From the NCBI RefSeq assembly GCF_028561565.1, contig NZ_JAQQTE010000001.1, forward strand, positions 429,717 to 493,716: a stretch of DNA of 64,000 bases. The letters run 5' to 3'. The position numbers and the translations under genes were made by a program. The notes beneath the pieces are model-generated. The model did no database searches. It was not told the DNA's origin and worked only from the letters and a program-made list of their open reading frames with translations. Position 1 is the stretch's first letter. The number at the start of each line of letters is the position of its first letter. This stretch comes from Gilvibacter sediminis (lineage in GTDB: Bacteria; Bacteroidota; Bacteroidia; Flavobacteriales; Flavobacteriaceae). Positions 43,243 to 52,352 of this stretch are shown here, piece by piece.

Positions 43243-44279
43243 AGGCCAAGTCTGTTTTTGTGGTTTAAATACCAGTTCAAAGTTTTGTCCATGCCCGATT
43301 CAAAATGCTCTTGCGCTTCCCAACCCAACTCCGTGGTTATTTTAGAGGCATCAATGGCATATCTAAAGTCATGACCCGGTCTGTCAGTTACAAAACTGAT
43401 CTGTTCTTTATAAGATTGCCCGTCTTCTCGCGGTGCTTTCTCATCCAATAATTCACAGATGAACTTGGCAATGTAAAGGTTATTGCGTTCGTTCTTTCCG
43501 CCAATATTGTAGGTTTCACCGAGTCTGCCTGTAAGCAGTGCTTTATGCACGCCGCGGCAATGATCGGCTACGTAGAGCCAATCTCTAATGTTTTGTCCGT
43601 CCCCATAAATTGGAATGTTCTTACCAGAAACGGCAGATCTAATTATAGTGGGTATGAGTTTTTCGCTATGCTGATGAGGTCCGTAATTGTTGGAGCAGTT
43701 AGTGGTTACCGCAGGGAAGCCGTAAGTGTGAAAATAGCTGCGCACCAACATATCAGAAGCTGCTTTAGAAGCGCTATACGGACTGTTGGGTGCATAAGGT
43801 GTTTCTTCTGTAAAAAGGCCTTCATCTCCTAGGGTTCCGTAAACCTCATCGGTAGAAACATGCAAAAAGCGAGCATGTGTAAAGGTATCTTTAACCTGAT
43901 TTGGACCGTCCATCCAATGTGTGTAGGCCGCGTGAAGCAATCGGTGCGTTCCCACTACATTGGTTTGTACAAAGGCATCGGGGTTAGTGATGGAATTATC
44001 CACATGAGATTCCGCAGCAAAATGCACTACATAATCAAATCGGTGCTCTTGAAATAAATCATGAATCAATTCAGAATCACAAATATCACCTTCAACAAAG
44101 TGATAATTTGTATTGCCCTTAGCAAACTCTAGGTTTCTGAGGTCTCCGGCATAGGTCAGCTTATCGAGATTGACCACCTGGTGATCGCTCTCTTCCAAAA
44201 GCATTTTTATGTAGTTGGAGCCGATAAAACCAGCTCCGCCGGTAACCAATATGGATCTATTCTTCTGGGGCATCTGCAA
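43239..44279 (-). CDS. rfbB: dTDP-glucose 4,6-dehydratase
   Basis: Second step of dTDP-L-rhamnose synthesis. The 346-residue SDR has [31 protein letters not shown], the active [20 protein letters not shown] (Tyr-x3-Lys) and [17 protein letters not shown] 44279 overlaps the wzz-like gene by 23 bases; the in-frame ATG at 44273 is an alternative. It is the first of four ordered rhamnose genes. Confidence 0.98.
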   Translation of the reverse strand: MQMPQKNRSILVTGGAGFIGSNYIKMLLEESDHQVVNLDKLTYAGDLRNLEFAKGNTNYHFVEGDICDSELIHDLFQEHRFDYVVHFAAESHVDNSITNPDAFVQTNVVGTHRLLHAAYTHWMDGPNQVKDTFTHARFLHVSTDEVYGTLGDEGLFTEETPYAPNSPYSASKAASDMLVRSYFHTYGFPAVTTNCSNNYGPHQHSEKLIPTIIRSAVSGKNIPIYGDGQNIRDWLYVADHCRGVHKALLTGRLGETYNIGGKNERNNLYIAKFICELLDEKAPREDGQSYKEQISFVTDRPGHDFRYAIDASKITTELGWEAQEHFESGMDKTLNWYLNHKNRLGL

Positions 44280-45249
44280 TGCGTCTTAAGCGTACATACA
44301 TGAATCTAAAGAACGCCAGTAGACAGAAACCTCCAAATAAGAGTACAGGGAGCATGATCATTCTGCGCTCTGTAAAGCTTCTATCTGAAGGATAAACCGC
44401 TAAAGTAGACATAGGAACTACCGTTTGCTCGGTTAAAATAAGCTCCTCTCGCAGCAGTTTTATCTCGTTTTGGATTTCCACTTTAGAACGTATAAGTTGG
44501 TCAAAATCGTCATCCTTTTCTACAATATAAGTTCCGCTTCCACTGCCCTGTTTTTTGGTAGCATCCCTAAGCTCTTTGATCAAAGTGTCAATTTGCATGA
44601 CCGTTTGTTCTTTTGAACTCAATTGATCTTGTAAGTTACCTACAGACATTTGACGCATTTGCTCTATGGCTGGATTGTTATTGATGTACGCCATTAAGGC
44701 CTCAATAATCTTCTCCTTACCATTGGCCTTAAAACCAATTTCTACGGTGTGATATCTATAATCCGTATCAAAGGTCTTGTACAAGGCAAACTCGTCATCT
44801 TCTTCAAACTCAACATTCTTTAAAACAGACTCCAGGCTTCGGTTGCTGTCTTCAAAACGGCTTACAATGTCTTGCATTCTAACCACTGGGGTAACAGCAA
44901 TGCTAATGAGCTCCGGATCTTCCATATCCAGACCCACAGCCTCCATAAAGGCTTTGTCACTTTGATCAATCTTCTTTTGGATCAACTCTACGGTTTGGTA
45001 TAGATAACCTGCTCCGTCAAAGTTTACACGTACCATCACCTTGGCCGTCTTTCCGCGTGCTTCTGACTGTTGCCAGAAGTAGCCTCCAACAGCTCCACCC
45101 ACAATCAAAATAAGGGCGATATACCAGTACTTCAATAAAAAATCAATAGCAGAGAACGCCAGACGTACCGTATTTCTATAGGATTTGCCAGCAGCACTGA
45201 ACAAATAGCCTAAATCTATTTCGTCTTGTGGTTGTTGATTGTTACTCAT
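44257..45249 (-). CDS. Wzz-like chain-length determinant protein
   Basis: Inner-membrane co-polymerase that sets polysaccharide chain length. The 330 residues show a cytoplasmic tip, a first membrane helix (~43-63), a long periplasmic region with helical, charged coiled-coil sequence (~85-285), and a second helix (~292-314) followed by a short basic tail ([12 protein letters not shown]). No C-terminal kinase domain is present, so it is a Wzz rather than Wzc type. It lies 6 bases after the DUF6909-like gene. Confidence 0.88.
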   Translation of the reverse strand: MSNNQQPQDEIDLGYLFSAAGKSYRNTVRLAFSAIDFLLKYWYIALILIVGGAVGGYFWQQSEARGKTAKVMVRVNFDGAGYLYQTVELIQKKIDQSDKAFMEAVGLDMEDPELISIAVTPVVRMQDIVSRFEDSNRSLESVLKNVEFEEDDEFALYKTFDTDYRYHTVEIGFKANGKEKIIEALMAYINNNPAIEQMRQMSVGNLQDQLSSKEQTVMQIDTLIKELRDATKKQGSGSGTYIVEKDDDFDQLIRSKVEIQNEIKLLREELILTEQTVVPMSTLAVYPSDRSFTERRMIMLPVLLFGGFCLLAFFRFMYVRLRRIADAPEE

Positions 45250-45255
45250 TGTTAG

Positions 45256-46944
45256 TTAGCTTAATATTTGTTCCAATATCTTTTCTGTGATCAGATATGT
45301 GGGTTTTACTCCGGTTGTCCCTAGGCCTCCTGAGGCCAGTGTACTTCCTGTTTTCAAGGGATTATCCGACGCGTAATACGCATAGTTCACACGAACCTTT
45401 TTGGCAATACTACCCCGAATCCTCGAAGCCGATTGAATGGCCTTTTGGTAATGTGCTCCTTCCATTTCTAGCCCGATCACATTCCAGGTTGACTGGTGAA
45501 AGAACTGCAAAATATCTTTATTCTGCAAGGAGGTTCCCAAAACTGTGATCATGGCTCCAGTGCAAACGTTCACATCGTCATCGGCAAACATAGCCTTTTT
45601 CAGTCTGTTCTTAAAAGGATAATTGTCTGCTGTTCCTTCAAATATATGGGCATTCGGGATCATAATATCACCTTTATCCCCTTCTAGAATTCCAGCCTTT
45701 CCCATAATAGAAACGGACTCCACGTTCAAAAAGTGCTTTTTGCCTTTATCACATTGATAGGGTTTGAGCAATTCATCCATGGTTTCATAGGCCTGCTCGC
45801 CAAAGGCGTAATCCATAACCACGATAATTGGATGCTCATTTGCCGCTGAGGTTGCGTCAGAATCAGTTTTCTTAAAGTCCGGATGGGCTGAAGTATCAAA
45901 GATCTGAACGTCAATATTGGTCCCGCTACTGTCCTTCAAGTAGATCATCCCCTCCTTTTGCGCCTGTTTAAAGACCTTGGCTCTATGGGTTTTACTCTCT
46001 TCCTTGCTTAAGGTTTGATAGACTTCGAGCGAAGATTTTTTAGTGAATTCTGTTGGTAAAGCACGTTTGGCGTACAAGGTATTCATCACCGAGTGCATAT
46101 TAGCACTGATGATGTGGATTGGGCGGTCTAACCATTCTTTATTGAAGAGTTCTTTTTTGATGTTATCTGCCCATCGCTCGCCGTGGATGTGATGTCCGAG
46201 ACGTTCGCGCAATACCGGAGAAAAGGTGATAAGACGTTTGCTGTTGTTTAGATGCTCATCTAAGGCCAACTTTCCTAAATAATATATGATGCTGATGAAG
46301 CGATTCGGGTTTTCTTTGCAGCTAAAGCGGGAATAAACATTGCTTACCTCTTCAAAAGTGCGTCCAAGAATGTTTGCAATATGCGTAATGGCGATCTCCT
46401 TGTCTACCTGACTGAGCTTGGAGTTCTTCGCAACAGCCTCTTCTACCTTCTTCCAGTCGCGGATGTATTCTCCTTCATCATCGATCAAAACGCGCTCCAT
46501 GATCTTGTGCGATTCAATATAGAGAAAGGTCAAGTGCGTGAGGATGTCATAGATCTCAGAGCGGCCACGAGTGACCTCAATGTTCATCTGCTCTTTGTCA
46601 ATTCGGTAACAGTTTCTGCGGCGCTTGGCAGGTACAATCGGTTTAAAGTGTGAGTTGGCATAACCTTCATTGCTGGTCAAATTGATATAACTGCATTCCT
46701 CAATGCCATAAGGAAGGCGGTCCATGACATACAACAGCCCGTTGAGCTCTATTTTCTCATCAGCAATGGAGCCGTAGATCTCTGGTTGAAGGGTTAATAA
46801 TGAATCTCGAAGTGTTTCCCCAGAAACTCCCATGGGTTTGTAGAAGCCGCGGTTGAATAAATGACGCATTGTGATGTACATGCGCTCAATGGCCGCGGTA
46901 CTTTCTTGGGCTCTGGTTCGTTCTAGCGTTGAATTAACTGCCAT
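45256..46944 (-). CDS. DUF6909-like protein with nucleoside-phosphorylase-like C-terminal part
   Basis: A 562-residue cytosolic protein. From memory it matches a Bacteroidota family catalogued as DUF6909; I have not verified this. The N-terminal ~230 residues are helical (RAQESTAAIERMYITMRHLF and similar). The C-terminal third, around residues 430-530, contains GDIMIPNAHIFEGTADNYPF, CTGAMITVLGTS and VIGLEMEGAHYQKAI. The latter resembles the purine nucleoside phosphorylase/MTAN motif in which a Met-Glu holds the ribose. A role in nucleotide or nucleotide-sugar metabolism is therefore possible. It opens the long polysaccharide transcript, 15 bases after an exact promoter element. Confidence 0.75.
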   Translation of the reverse strand: MAVNSTLERTRAQESTAAIERMYITMRHLFNRGFYKPMGVSGETLRDSLLTLQPEIYGSIADEKIELNGLLYVMDRLPYGIEECSYINLTSNEGYANSHFKPIVPAKRRRNCYRIDKEQMNIEVTRGRSEIYDILTHLTFLYIESHKIMERVLIDDEGEYIRDWKKVEEAVAKNSKLSQVDKEIAITHIANILGRTFEEVSNVYSRFSCKENPNRFISIIYYLGKLALDEHLNNSKRLITFSPVLRERLGHHIHGERWADNIKKELFNKEWLDRPIHIISANMHSVMNTLYAKRALPTEFTKKSSLEVYQTLSKEESKTHRAKVFKQAQKEGMIYLKDSSGTNIDVQIFDTSAHPDFKKTDSDATSAANEHPIIVVMDYAFGEQAYETMDELLKPYQCDKGKKHFLNVESVSIMGKAGILEGDKGDIMIPNAHIFEGTADNYPFKNRLKKAMFADDDVNVCTGAMITVLGTSLQNKDILQFFHQSTWNVIGLEMEGAHYQKAIQSASRIRGSIAKKVRVNYAYYASDNPLKTGSTLASGGLGTTGVKPTYLITEKILEQILS

Positions 46945-46958
46945 ACCGATTTTGGTCT

Positions 46959-46966
46959 CAAAGATA
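46959..46966 (-). promoter_or_regulatory. Main promoter of the polysaccharide operon (TTG-N21-TATCTTTG)
   Basis: The minus strand reads TATCTTTG, an exact TAnnTTTG, with TTG at 46990-46988 at a 21-base spacing. It ends 15 bases before the start codon at 46944 and 7 bases outside the GH3-like gene. All genes down to 23106 are closely packed on this strand, so this may drive the ~24 kb run. Confidence 0.75.
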
Positions 46967-46972
46967 CAGAAA

Positions 46973-48466
46973 TTAGCCTTGCAGGCTCAAAAGGGCGTCG
47001 GCTATTTTACGATCGTTGGACAGTCTAGGGATCTTGTTTTGCCCGCCCAGCTTTCCCTTACTCTTCATATGAGCCTTAAAACTACCTGGTTTTAATGGGC
47101 TTATCACAAGGGTTCTCAGGATTGATCCTTCAATCAGATCCAGATAATAGGTGTTTTGGGCTTGCATTTCTCGGTCAATCCAAGCGGCGATCTCTGATAG
47201 GTCATCCGGCAAGGATTCTGCCTCTACCAACCACTCGTGATAAGGCAGTCCAGATTCTGGATTGATCTGCGGAGCTACCGTGAATTCATTGATCTGCAAT
47301 CCGAATTTATCAATAGCGCTCTTCATGGCCTGCTCCACTTCTTTACCAATGACATGTTCGCCAAAAGCTGATATAAAGTGTTTAATTCTCCCAGAAACAA
47401 TCACTCGATAAGGCGCTAAACTGGTAAACTGCACAGTGTCTCCCAGATTGTACCCCCACATGCCTGCGGTGGTGGAAATGAGCATGACATAATTCACCCC
47501 AAGCTCCACTTCCCAAACAGGGATGCGCTTGGGATTGTCTTTAAAGAAGTCCTCGGCTTTGACAAATTCGTAATAAATACCCGCATCGAGCAAAAGCAGC
47601 ATTCCTTTCTCGTTTTGACTGTCTTGAAAAGCAAAGAATCCTTCAGAAGCAGGAAACAGTTCAATACTCGGGACAGACCGCCCAATGAGCTGCTCAAAAC
47701 GCGCTTTGTAAGGTGCAAAATTGACTCCGCCGTAAATGAATAACTTAAAATTAGGAAACAGCTCCCCGACCGGTTTAGCTCCTTGCTCTATCAAACGCTC
47801 AAAATACATTTGTACCCAAGAAGGGATTCCGCTTATAACCCGCATATCCTCCTTAATGGTCTCCTCCACAATAGCATCAACCTTGGTTTCCCAATCTTCA
47901 ATGCAGTTGGTTTCCCAACTCGGCATTCGGTTCTTTTGCAAATAACTCGGCACATAATGCGCAACGATCCCAGATAGGCGCCCCATTTTAATGCCGTTCT
48001 TCTCATCCATTTCAGGACTTCCCTGCAAAAAGATCATTTTTCCATCTACAAAATCAGCATTTCCCGTCTCTGCGATATAACAGAGAATCGCATTGCGAGC
48101 TGCCTTGATATGTTCTGGCATGGATTCCTTGGTAAGCGGAATGTATTTAGCTCCAGAGGTGGTTCCCGAGGTCTTGGCAAAATAAAGAGGCTTGCCCGGC
48201 CATAGAATGTCTGGCTTTCCAGCCACTACCTCATCCACATAAGAGCGCAAGGCTTCGTAATCACGGATCGGGACCTGAGCCGCAAAGTCTTCTGGAGTTT
48301 GGATGGCTTCAAAATTATGATCCATTCCAAATCGGGTGTTCTTTGCCGTTTGAACCAAGTTTTGAAGTACTGCTAATTGAGTTTGTTTGGGTGCTTGAGC
48401 CCAGCGATCTATGCCGCGTTTTACGCGTTTGGCCAATATTTTCGCTGCAAAGGATTTTAACGACAT
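46973..48466 (-). CDS. GH3 family acyl-adenylating (amide synthetase-like) protein
   Basis: A 497-residue protein of the GH3 group, known in plants for joining acyl acids to amino acids; bacterial members have unknown substrates. The ATP motif is YFAKTSGTTSGAKYIPLTKES (residues ~93-113), followed by FPASEGFFAFQ near 300 and a YNLGDTVQFTSLAPYRVIVSGR hinge near 355-376, then the small C-terminal domain. Length is in range. It follows the M23 peptidase by 6 bases, so both probably leave the 49358 promoter. It faces the same way as, but has a separate promoter from, the polysaccharide operon. Confidence 0.92.
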   Translation of the reverse strand: MSLKSFAAKILAKRVKRGIDRWAQAPKQTQLAVLQNLVQTAKNTRFGMDHNFEAIQTPEDFAAQVPIRDYEALRSYVDEVVAGKPDILWPGKPLYFAKTSGTTSGAKYIPLTKESMPEHIKAARNAILCYIAETGNADFVDGKMIFLQGSPEMDEKNGIKMGRLSGIVAHYVPSYLQKNRMPSWETNCIEDWETKVDAIVEETIKEDMRVISGIPSWVQMYFERLIEQGAKPVGELFPNFKLFIYGGVNFAPYKARFEQLIGRSVPSIELFPASEGFFAFQDSQNEKGMLLLLDAGIYYEFVKAEDFFKDNPKRIPVWEVELGVNYVMLISTTAGMWGYNLGDTVQFTSLAPYRVIVSGRIKHFISAFGEHVIGKEVEQAMKSAIDKFGLQINEFTVAPQINPESGLPYHEWLVEAESLPDDLSEIAAWIDREMQAQNTYYLDLIEGSILRTLVISPLKPGSFKAHMKSKGKLGGQNKIPRLSNDRKIADALLSLQG

Positions 48467-48472
48467 AAGACC

Positions 48473-49339
48473 TTAGTCAAAATCAATGAATTGTGAGGGA
48501 TCAATGGGGTAACCATCGCTCCAGAGTTCAAAATGCAAGTGAGGCCCTGTGGTGAGCTCACCGGTATTTCCCACAATGGCAATCACCTCTCCGGAAGAGA
48601 CCAGATCTCCTTGTTCTTTACTCAAGGAAGAATTGTGTTTATAGGCTGATATGAGGTTGTTTCCGTGATCAATGATCATCACGTAACCTGTATCAGTGGT
48701 CCAACTGGCAAAGATGACGGTTCCGTCTGCAACTGCTTTTACCGGAGCGTCCTTTGCGGCTACTATGTCTACAGCAAAGTGCTTGTTGTTGGGATCATAA
48801 GCATCGGTCAAAGTACCGTTCACTGGAGGGAACAACACAAAGTTTTTTTGATTGTCCGATTCAAAAATGTTGTATTTGTCCTCCTGCTCCACTTGGTCAC
48901 GCAAGAGCGAATCTGCCTTGGATGGATTGAGGTCCACCTCAGAAATATCCACTTTGGCCGCCTCTAAAATAGAATCGCGATTGAAATTCACCGTGGTCAC
49001 ATCTCCGCTTAATACACGTCTAATGGAGGCGATATACTGCTCATTCATGGCCACTACTTGTTGCAAAGAGTCGGTGGTGTAGGCCAGATCTGTTGCTTTG
49101 TTCTTTAAAGCTGTTGATGAATACCCAGGAATGTATTCTCTCAAAGGTGTAAAGGCAATGATCAGCGTGGTGATCCCAATGAGAAATAGTGCAAAAAAGG
49201 CCGAAAAAACAAAGACGTTCAAACGATTCAGTTTAAAAGAGAAGCGTTCTTCAAAGGTGTCGTCGTTGAGCACTACCAAACGGTATTTATGCAACAACTT
49301 GCGCGATATTCGCTGTCTTTTAGATTCTTTCTTGTTCAT
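48473..49339 (-). CDS. M23 family metallopeptidase (membrane-anchored, LytM type)
   Basis: A peptidoglycan endopeptidase or divisome/envelope activator. From ATG 49339 it has 288 residues: a basic cytoplasmic tip, one membrane helix (~41-63), a helical linker (~75-160) and a C-terminal LytM domain. The zinc ligands are visible: His and Asp in HFAVDIVAA and the HLHFE motif (His-x-His) after GNTGELTTGP. Active-site residues are therefore intact. The start at 49339 fits the promoter at 49358-49365, since the longer alternative (49360) would begin inside it. Confidence 0.93.
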   Translation of the reverse strand: MNKKESKRQRISRKLLHKYRLVVLNDDTFEERFSFKLNRLNVFVFSAFFALFLIGITTLIIAFTPLREYIPGYSSTALKNKATDLAYTTDSLQQVVAMNEQYIASIRRVLSGDVTTVNFNRDSILEAAKVDISEVDLNPSKADSLLRDQVEQEDKYNIFESDNQKNFVLFPPVNGTLTDAYDPNNKHFAVDIVAAKDAPVKAVADGTVIFASWTTDTGYVMIIDHGNNLISAYKHNSSLSKEQGDLVSSGEVIAIVGNTGELTTGPHLHFELWSDGYPIDPSQFIDFD

Positions 49340-49357
49340 GAAACCAGACCTTAGAGG

Positions 49358-49365
49358 CAAAGATA
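49358..49365 (-). promoter_or_regulatory. Promoter -7 element TATCTTTG for M23 peptidase-GH3
   Basis: An exact TAnnTTTG on the minus strand, 19 bases before ATG 49339. It stands back to back with the tatA promoter, 62 bases away. No TTG is seen at -33. Confidence 0.6.
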
Positions 49366-49427
49366 ATTAAACGGTACTACTCGGTGCTAAAGTTGGTATA
49401 AAAACGCTATTTCTAACGAATTCTTGT

Positions 49428-49435
49428 TACATTTG
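49428..49435 (+). promoter_or_regulatory. tatA promoter -7 element TACATTTG
   Basis: An exact TAnnTTTG, 13 bases before ATG 49448 and 19 before ATG 49454. It excludes the upstream TTG (49424) as a start. Confidence 0.65.
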
Positions 49436-49447
49436 TTTAATAATTCA

Positions 49448-49636
49448 ATGACTATGAACGCACTTTTCATTCCTTTGGCAATCGGTTGGCCGCAAATTGT
49501 ATTGATCGCAGTAGTTGTACTGCTTCTTTTCGGTGGCCGTAAGATCCCAGAACTTATGCGTGGATTAGGAAGCGGAATCAAAGAGTTTAAAGACGCCTCT
49601 AAGGAGGACGATTCCAACAAAAAGATCGAAGAATAA
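49448..49636 (+). CDS. tatA: Sec-independent protein translocase subunit TatA
   Basis: Pore-forming subunit of the twin-arginine route, which exports folded proteins. It has one membrane helix ([17 protein letters not shown]), the Phe-Gly hinge ([15 protein letters not shown]) and an amphipathic helix running into an acidic tail, 62 residues from ATG 49448 or 60 from ATG 49454. tatC is not next to it. A strong terminator follows. Confidence 0.95.
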   Translation: MTMNALFIPLAIGWPQIVLIAVVVLLLFGGRKIPELMRGLGSGIKEFKDASKEDDSNKKIEE

Positions 49637-49653
49637 TCCCGAGTTAGATATAT

Positions 49654-49684
49654 AAAAAAAGCCGCTTTAGAAGCGGCTTTTTTT
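49654..49684. terminator. Bidirectional terminator between tatA and the DUF4837 gene
   Basis: GCCGCTT (49661-49667) pairs with AAGCGGC (49671-49677) around TAG. It has seven A before and seven T after, so it works for both converging transcripts. It overlaps the DUF4837 stop codon by two bases. Confidence 0.9.
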
Positions 49685-50669
49685 ATGACTTGTTCTCAAA
49701 CTTGAGCGACTTTAAGATCGCTTCTAGTTCAAATTGGTAATCTCGTTTATCTATGGACGGTGCAAAGGTAAAGCCTTCTACGATCAAGTAGCGATTGTTG
49801 GCCTCATCTCTAATGGCATAGTTCACAAAAGGTCCTGCCATCCATTTGTCACGGACTTCCCACGTACCCTTGGTCTCATAGGCAAATTTGCCGTCGATCT
49901 CTGACTCAAAAATAAAGGGAGCGTAGGCCTCCTCGGTAATAAAACGTCCGCCCTCATCAACAGTGACATTGTCTCCACCAATAGAGTCGCGCAGTTTGAT
50001 GATGTTGTTGATCACCTCGCCGTTAGGGTCAATAGCGTCTAATCCTACCTCATAGACAATGATGTTCAAACTCCCGGTGCGAATGTCCTTGCGGATCCAC
50101 AAGAAATTATCTTCCTCCTTGGCCACACGGTAAGCGGTAGGGATCAACATATTCACCCCCATCTTCTCTTGAAGTGGTGCCGTACTCATTAAGGATTTAT
50201 TGATTCGACGTTGTTTCTCAGCAATTTCAGTTGCCTTGATGGCCGCAATAATATCTTCTGATTTTTCATTGAGCGTATTGATAAGCCCTTCCTTATCTGG
50301 AGCCCCTACAAACACGCCTAACTGCGGCTTTGCATAAGGATTGTTCGCGTAACGCACATAAGTACTGTCTGATTGAGAGAACTGAACAAAGGTGCGGTTG
50401 TACTTGGCAAAACCAGAGAATGCCGATGGTGGAATCTGATTCATATTGAACATAGGCTCATCTTGTGGCAAACCGTCTACAGGTGCGGCAAAAACAGACC
50501 TCACGGCCTCTCCCACACGGCCTTCCCAAAGGTCATTGCTCATTACAATTTGCAAGTTGTTGATGTTTCCGTTGGATTCGGCGTAGATACGCGCCGGTTC
50601 TTTTTCGGAATTAGTACAAGCGGCTAAAACAAGCACGCCCAGCAATGCTAAAAAGTATTGTATTCTCAT
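49683..50669 (-). CDS. DUF4837 family lipoprotein
   Basis: A 328-residue lipoprotein with a clear signal and lipobox (VLAAC, Cys18). The mature part shows the family layout NNLQIVMSNDLWEGRVGEAVR, then LGVFVGAPDKEGL and, near the end, GTWEVRDKWMAGPFVNYAI. The function is unknown. It follows the LysM transglycosylase by 12 bases, a pairing seen in many Bacteroidota, which hints at an envelope maintenance role. Confidence 0.92.
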   Translation of the reverse strand: MRIQYFLALLGVLVLAACTNSEKEPARIYAESNGNINNLQIVMSNDLWEGRVGEAVRSVFAAPVDGLPQDEPMFNMNQIPPSAFSGFAKYNRTFVQFSQSDSTYVRYANNPYAKPQLGVFVGAPDKEGLINTLNEKSEDIIAAIKATEIAEKQRRINKSLMSTAPLQEKMGVNMLIPTAYRVAKEEDNFLWIRKDIRTGSLNIIVYEVGLDAIDPNGEVINNIIKLRDSIGGDNVTVDEGGRFITEEAYAPFIFESEIDGKFAYETKGTWEVRDKWMAGPFVNYAIRDEANNRYLIVEGFTFAPSIDKRDYQFELEAILKSLKFENKS

Positions 50670-50681
50670 TGTTTGATTTTT

Positions 50682-52253
50682 TTACCCCTTTGAGACCTTT
50701 AGTTTCATTCCGGGTTTCAAAGCAGTACCACTAATATCGTTCCAAGATTTAATATTCTCCACACTAACTCCAGGAAATTTTTGAGCAATGCTCCAAAGAG
50801 AGTCTCCTTGCTTCACCGTGTAGACCTTAGCCCCTTGACTGTTGGTCGTTGTAGTAGCTGCGGAGCTGGTCCGCGCTCTGCCTGGGTTTCTGGGATATAT
50901 GGTCAGGCGTTGACCTACCCTCAAATTGTCACTTCTCAGATTGTTCCAGCGCCTTATTTGGGATACTCTAACCCCGTATTTATTGGCTATTTTTCCTAAG
51001 TAATCTCCGCTGCGTACGCGGTATCGGATCTTTGCATCTTGAGCAACAAACTCCGGCAAGGGCTTTTCGCGTTGCGCGATCTCTTCCGTAGCCAAACCGT
51101 AAATAGCATCCTCATTGGCTACAAAGGGACCAATGGCCTGCACGGGTAAACGCAGTACATAATCCTCATCTTTTACCACGGGAATGATCCCTAAGAAGTA
51201 ACTCGGATTCAAAAACTGCAATTGTTCCACGGGAACATTGGTATATCTAGAGACCTGCTCTAAAGTGATGAGTTGCTTGACCTTTACAGTATCTGTTGCT
51301 ATGTATGAAGTGCTTTGTTCTGTGGGTTTAAAGCCGTGTTCATCAGCATATTCAAAAAGATACATGGTAGCTAAGAAAGACGGCAAATAACCGGCAGTCT
51401 CACGCGGTAAGTTCCCGCGAATGTTCCAATAATTGGTATAACCACCAGAGCGTCTAATGGCCTTAGAAACATTTCCTGGGCCTGAATTATAGGCAGCTAA
51501 AGCCAAATCCCAATCTTCAAAGGAATTGTAAAGCGTTTTCAAATACTTACAAGCAGCCTCAGTGGCCATAAGCGGGTCTGAACGTTCGTCCACATAAGAA
51601 CTCACGTCCAGATCATAGATCTTTCCTGTGGTGAACATAAATTGCCAAAGCCCAGTGGCTCCAACGCGTGATTTTGCAGTAGGGTCCAAGGCAGATTCTA
51701 CTATGGCCAAATATTTCAGTTCTAGTGGGATCTCATGTCTGTTCAAGGCCTCTTCAAACATCGGGAAGTAGTAATTGGCGCGAGCCATAAGCCTTCCCAT
51801 AGATCGGCGTCTATTCTTTAAATAGTATTTGATCACACTTTCCAACTGCGGATTGTATTCCACATTGAAAGGCGTTTTAGCATCAATGGCTTCCAGGCGT
51901 TCTTTTAAGACCTCCGTGGGAAGTTCTTCATATTCAACGGGCTCGTAATCCAGATCGGTAACTGTTGTATAAAGCTCTTGGTAGAGATCATTATTGGCGA
52001 GCTCGCTGAGCCAAAGACTGTCCATTCTGCTTGCCATCGGGTCGTCCTTCAATGCAAAGACAACGGAATCTTTAGTCGTTGTAGAAAGCTCCACGGAACT
52101 AAAATCTCCTTGATTTACGGTAGTCATTAAGGTATCAACCACCTGAATGGTATCTCGAGGAAGGTCGGTTCTGGGGTCGTCATTCTCTTGACCAAAAAGC
52201 AGGCCGCTGTGACCGAAGAAAAGTAATAAAAAGCAAACAGAAAGGGCTCTCAT
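50682..52253 (-). CDS. LysM lytic transglycosylase (MltD-like)
   Basis: Cleaves peptidoglycan glycan strands in the periplasm. From ATG 52253 (MRALSVCFLLLFFGHSG) it has 523 residues: a signal peptide, an acidic linker (~25-120), an SLT domain with catalytic Glu in AIVESALDP and GATGLWQFM, and AAYNSGPGNV. Two C-terminal LysM domains follow (YRVRSGDYLGKIANKYGV and YTVKQGDSLWSIAQKFPGV). The longer start (52292) would precede a normal signal peptide and is unlikely. It is co-transcribed with the DUF4837 gene. Confidence 0.95.
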   Translation of the reverse strand: MRALSVCFLLLFFGHSGLLFGQENDDPRTDLPRDTIQVVDTLMTTVNQGDFSSVELSTTTKDSVVFALKDDPMASRMDSLWLSELANNDLYQELYTTVTDLDYEPVEYEELPTEVLKERLEAIDAKTPFNVEYNPQLESVIKYYLKNRRRSMGRLMARANYYFPMFEEALNRHEIPLELKYLAIVESALDPTAKSRVGATGLWQFMFTTGKIYDLDVSSYVDERSDPLMATEAACKYLKTLYNSFEDWDLALAAYNSGPGNVSKAIRRSGGYTNYWNIRGNLPRETAGYLPSFLATMYLFEYADEHGFKPTEQSTSYIATDTVKVKQLITLEQVSRYTNVPVEQLQFLNPSYFLGIIPVVKDEDYVLRLPVQAIGPFVANEDAIYGLATEEIAQREKPLPEFVAQDAKIRYRVRSGDYLGKIANKYGVRVSQIRRWNNLRSDNLRVGQRLTIYPRNPGRARTSSAATTTTNSQGAKVYTVKQGDSLWSIAQKFPGVSVENIKSWNDISGTALKPGMKLKVSKG

Positions 52254-52325
52254 AAGGTTTTGCAAATTAAGTATTCGCACTGGCAAACACAATTGTTTAA
52301 CGTTTCTTTGCCCTATTAAAGTACA

Positions 52326-52347
52326 AAACCCGCCAATTGGCGGGTTT
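52326..52347 (-). terminator. Terminator after the T9SS cargo gene
   Basis: A 9-bp perfect stem (AAACCCGCC with GGCGGGTTT) around the loop AATT. On the minus strand it runs on into TTTTGT, with an A-rich side toward the gene. It lies 6 bases after the stop codon at 52353. Confidence 0.8.
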
Positions 52348-52352
52348 GTGTT

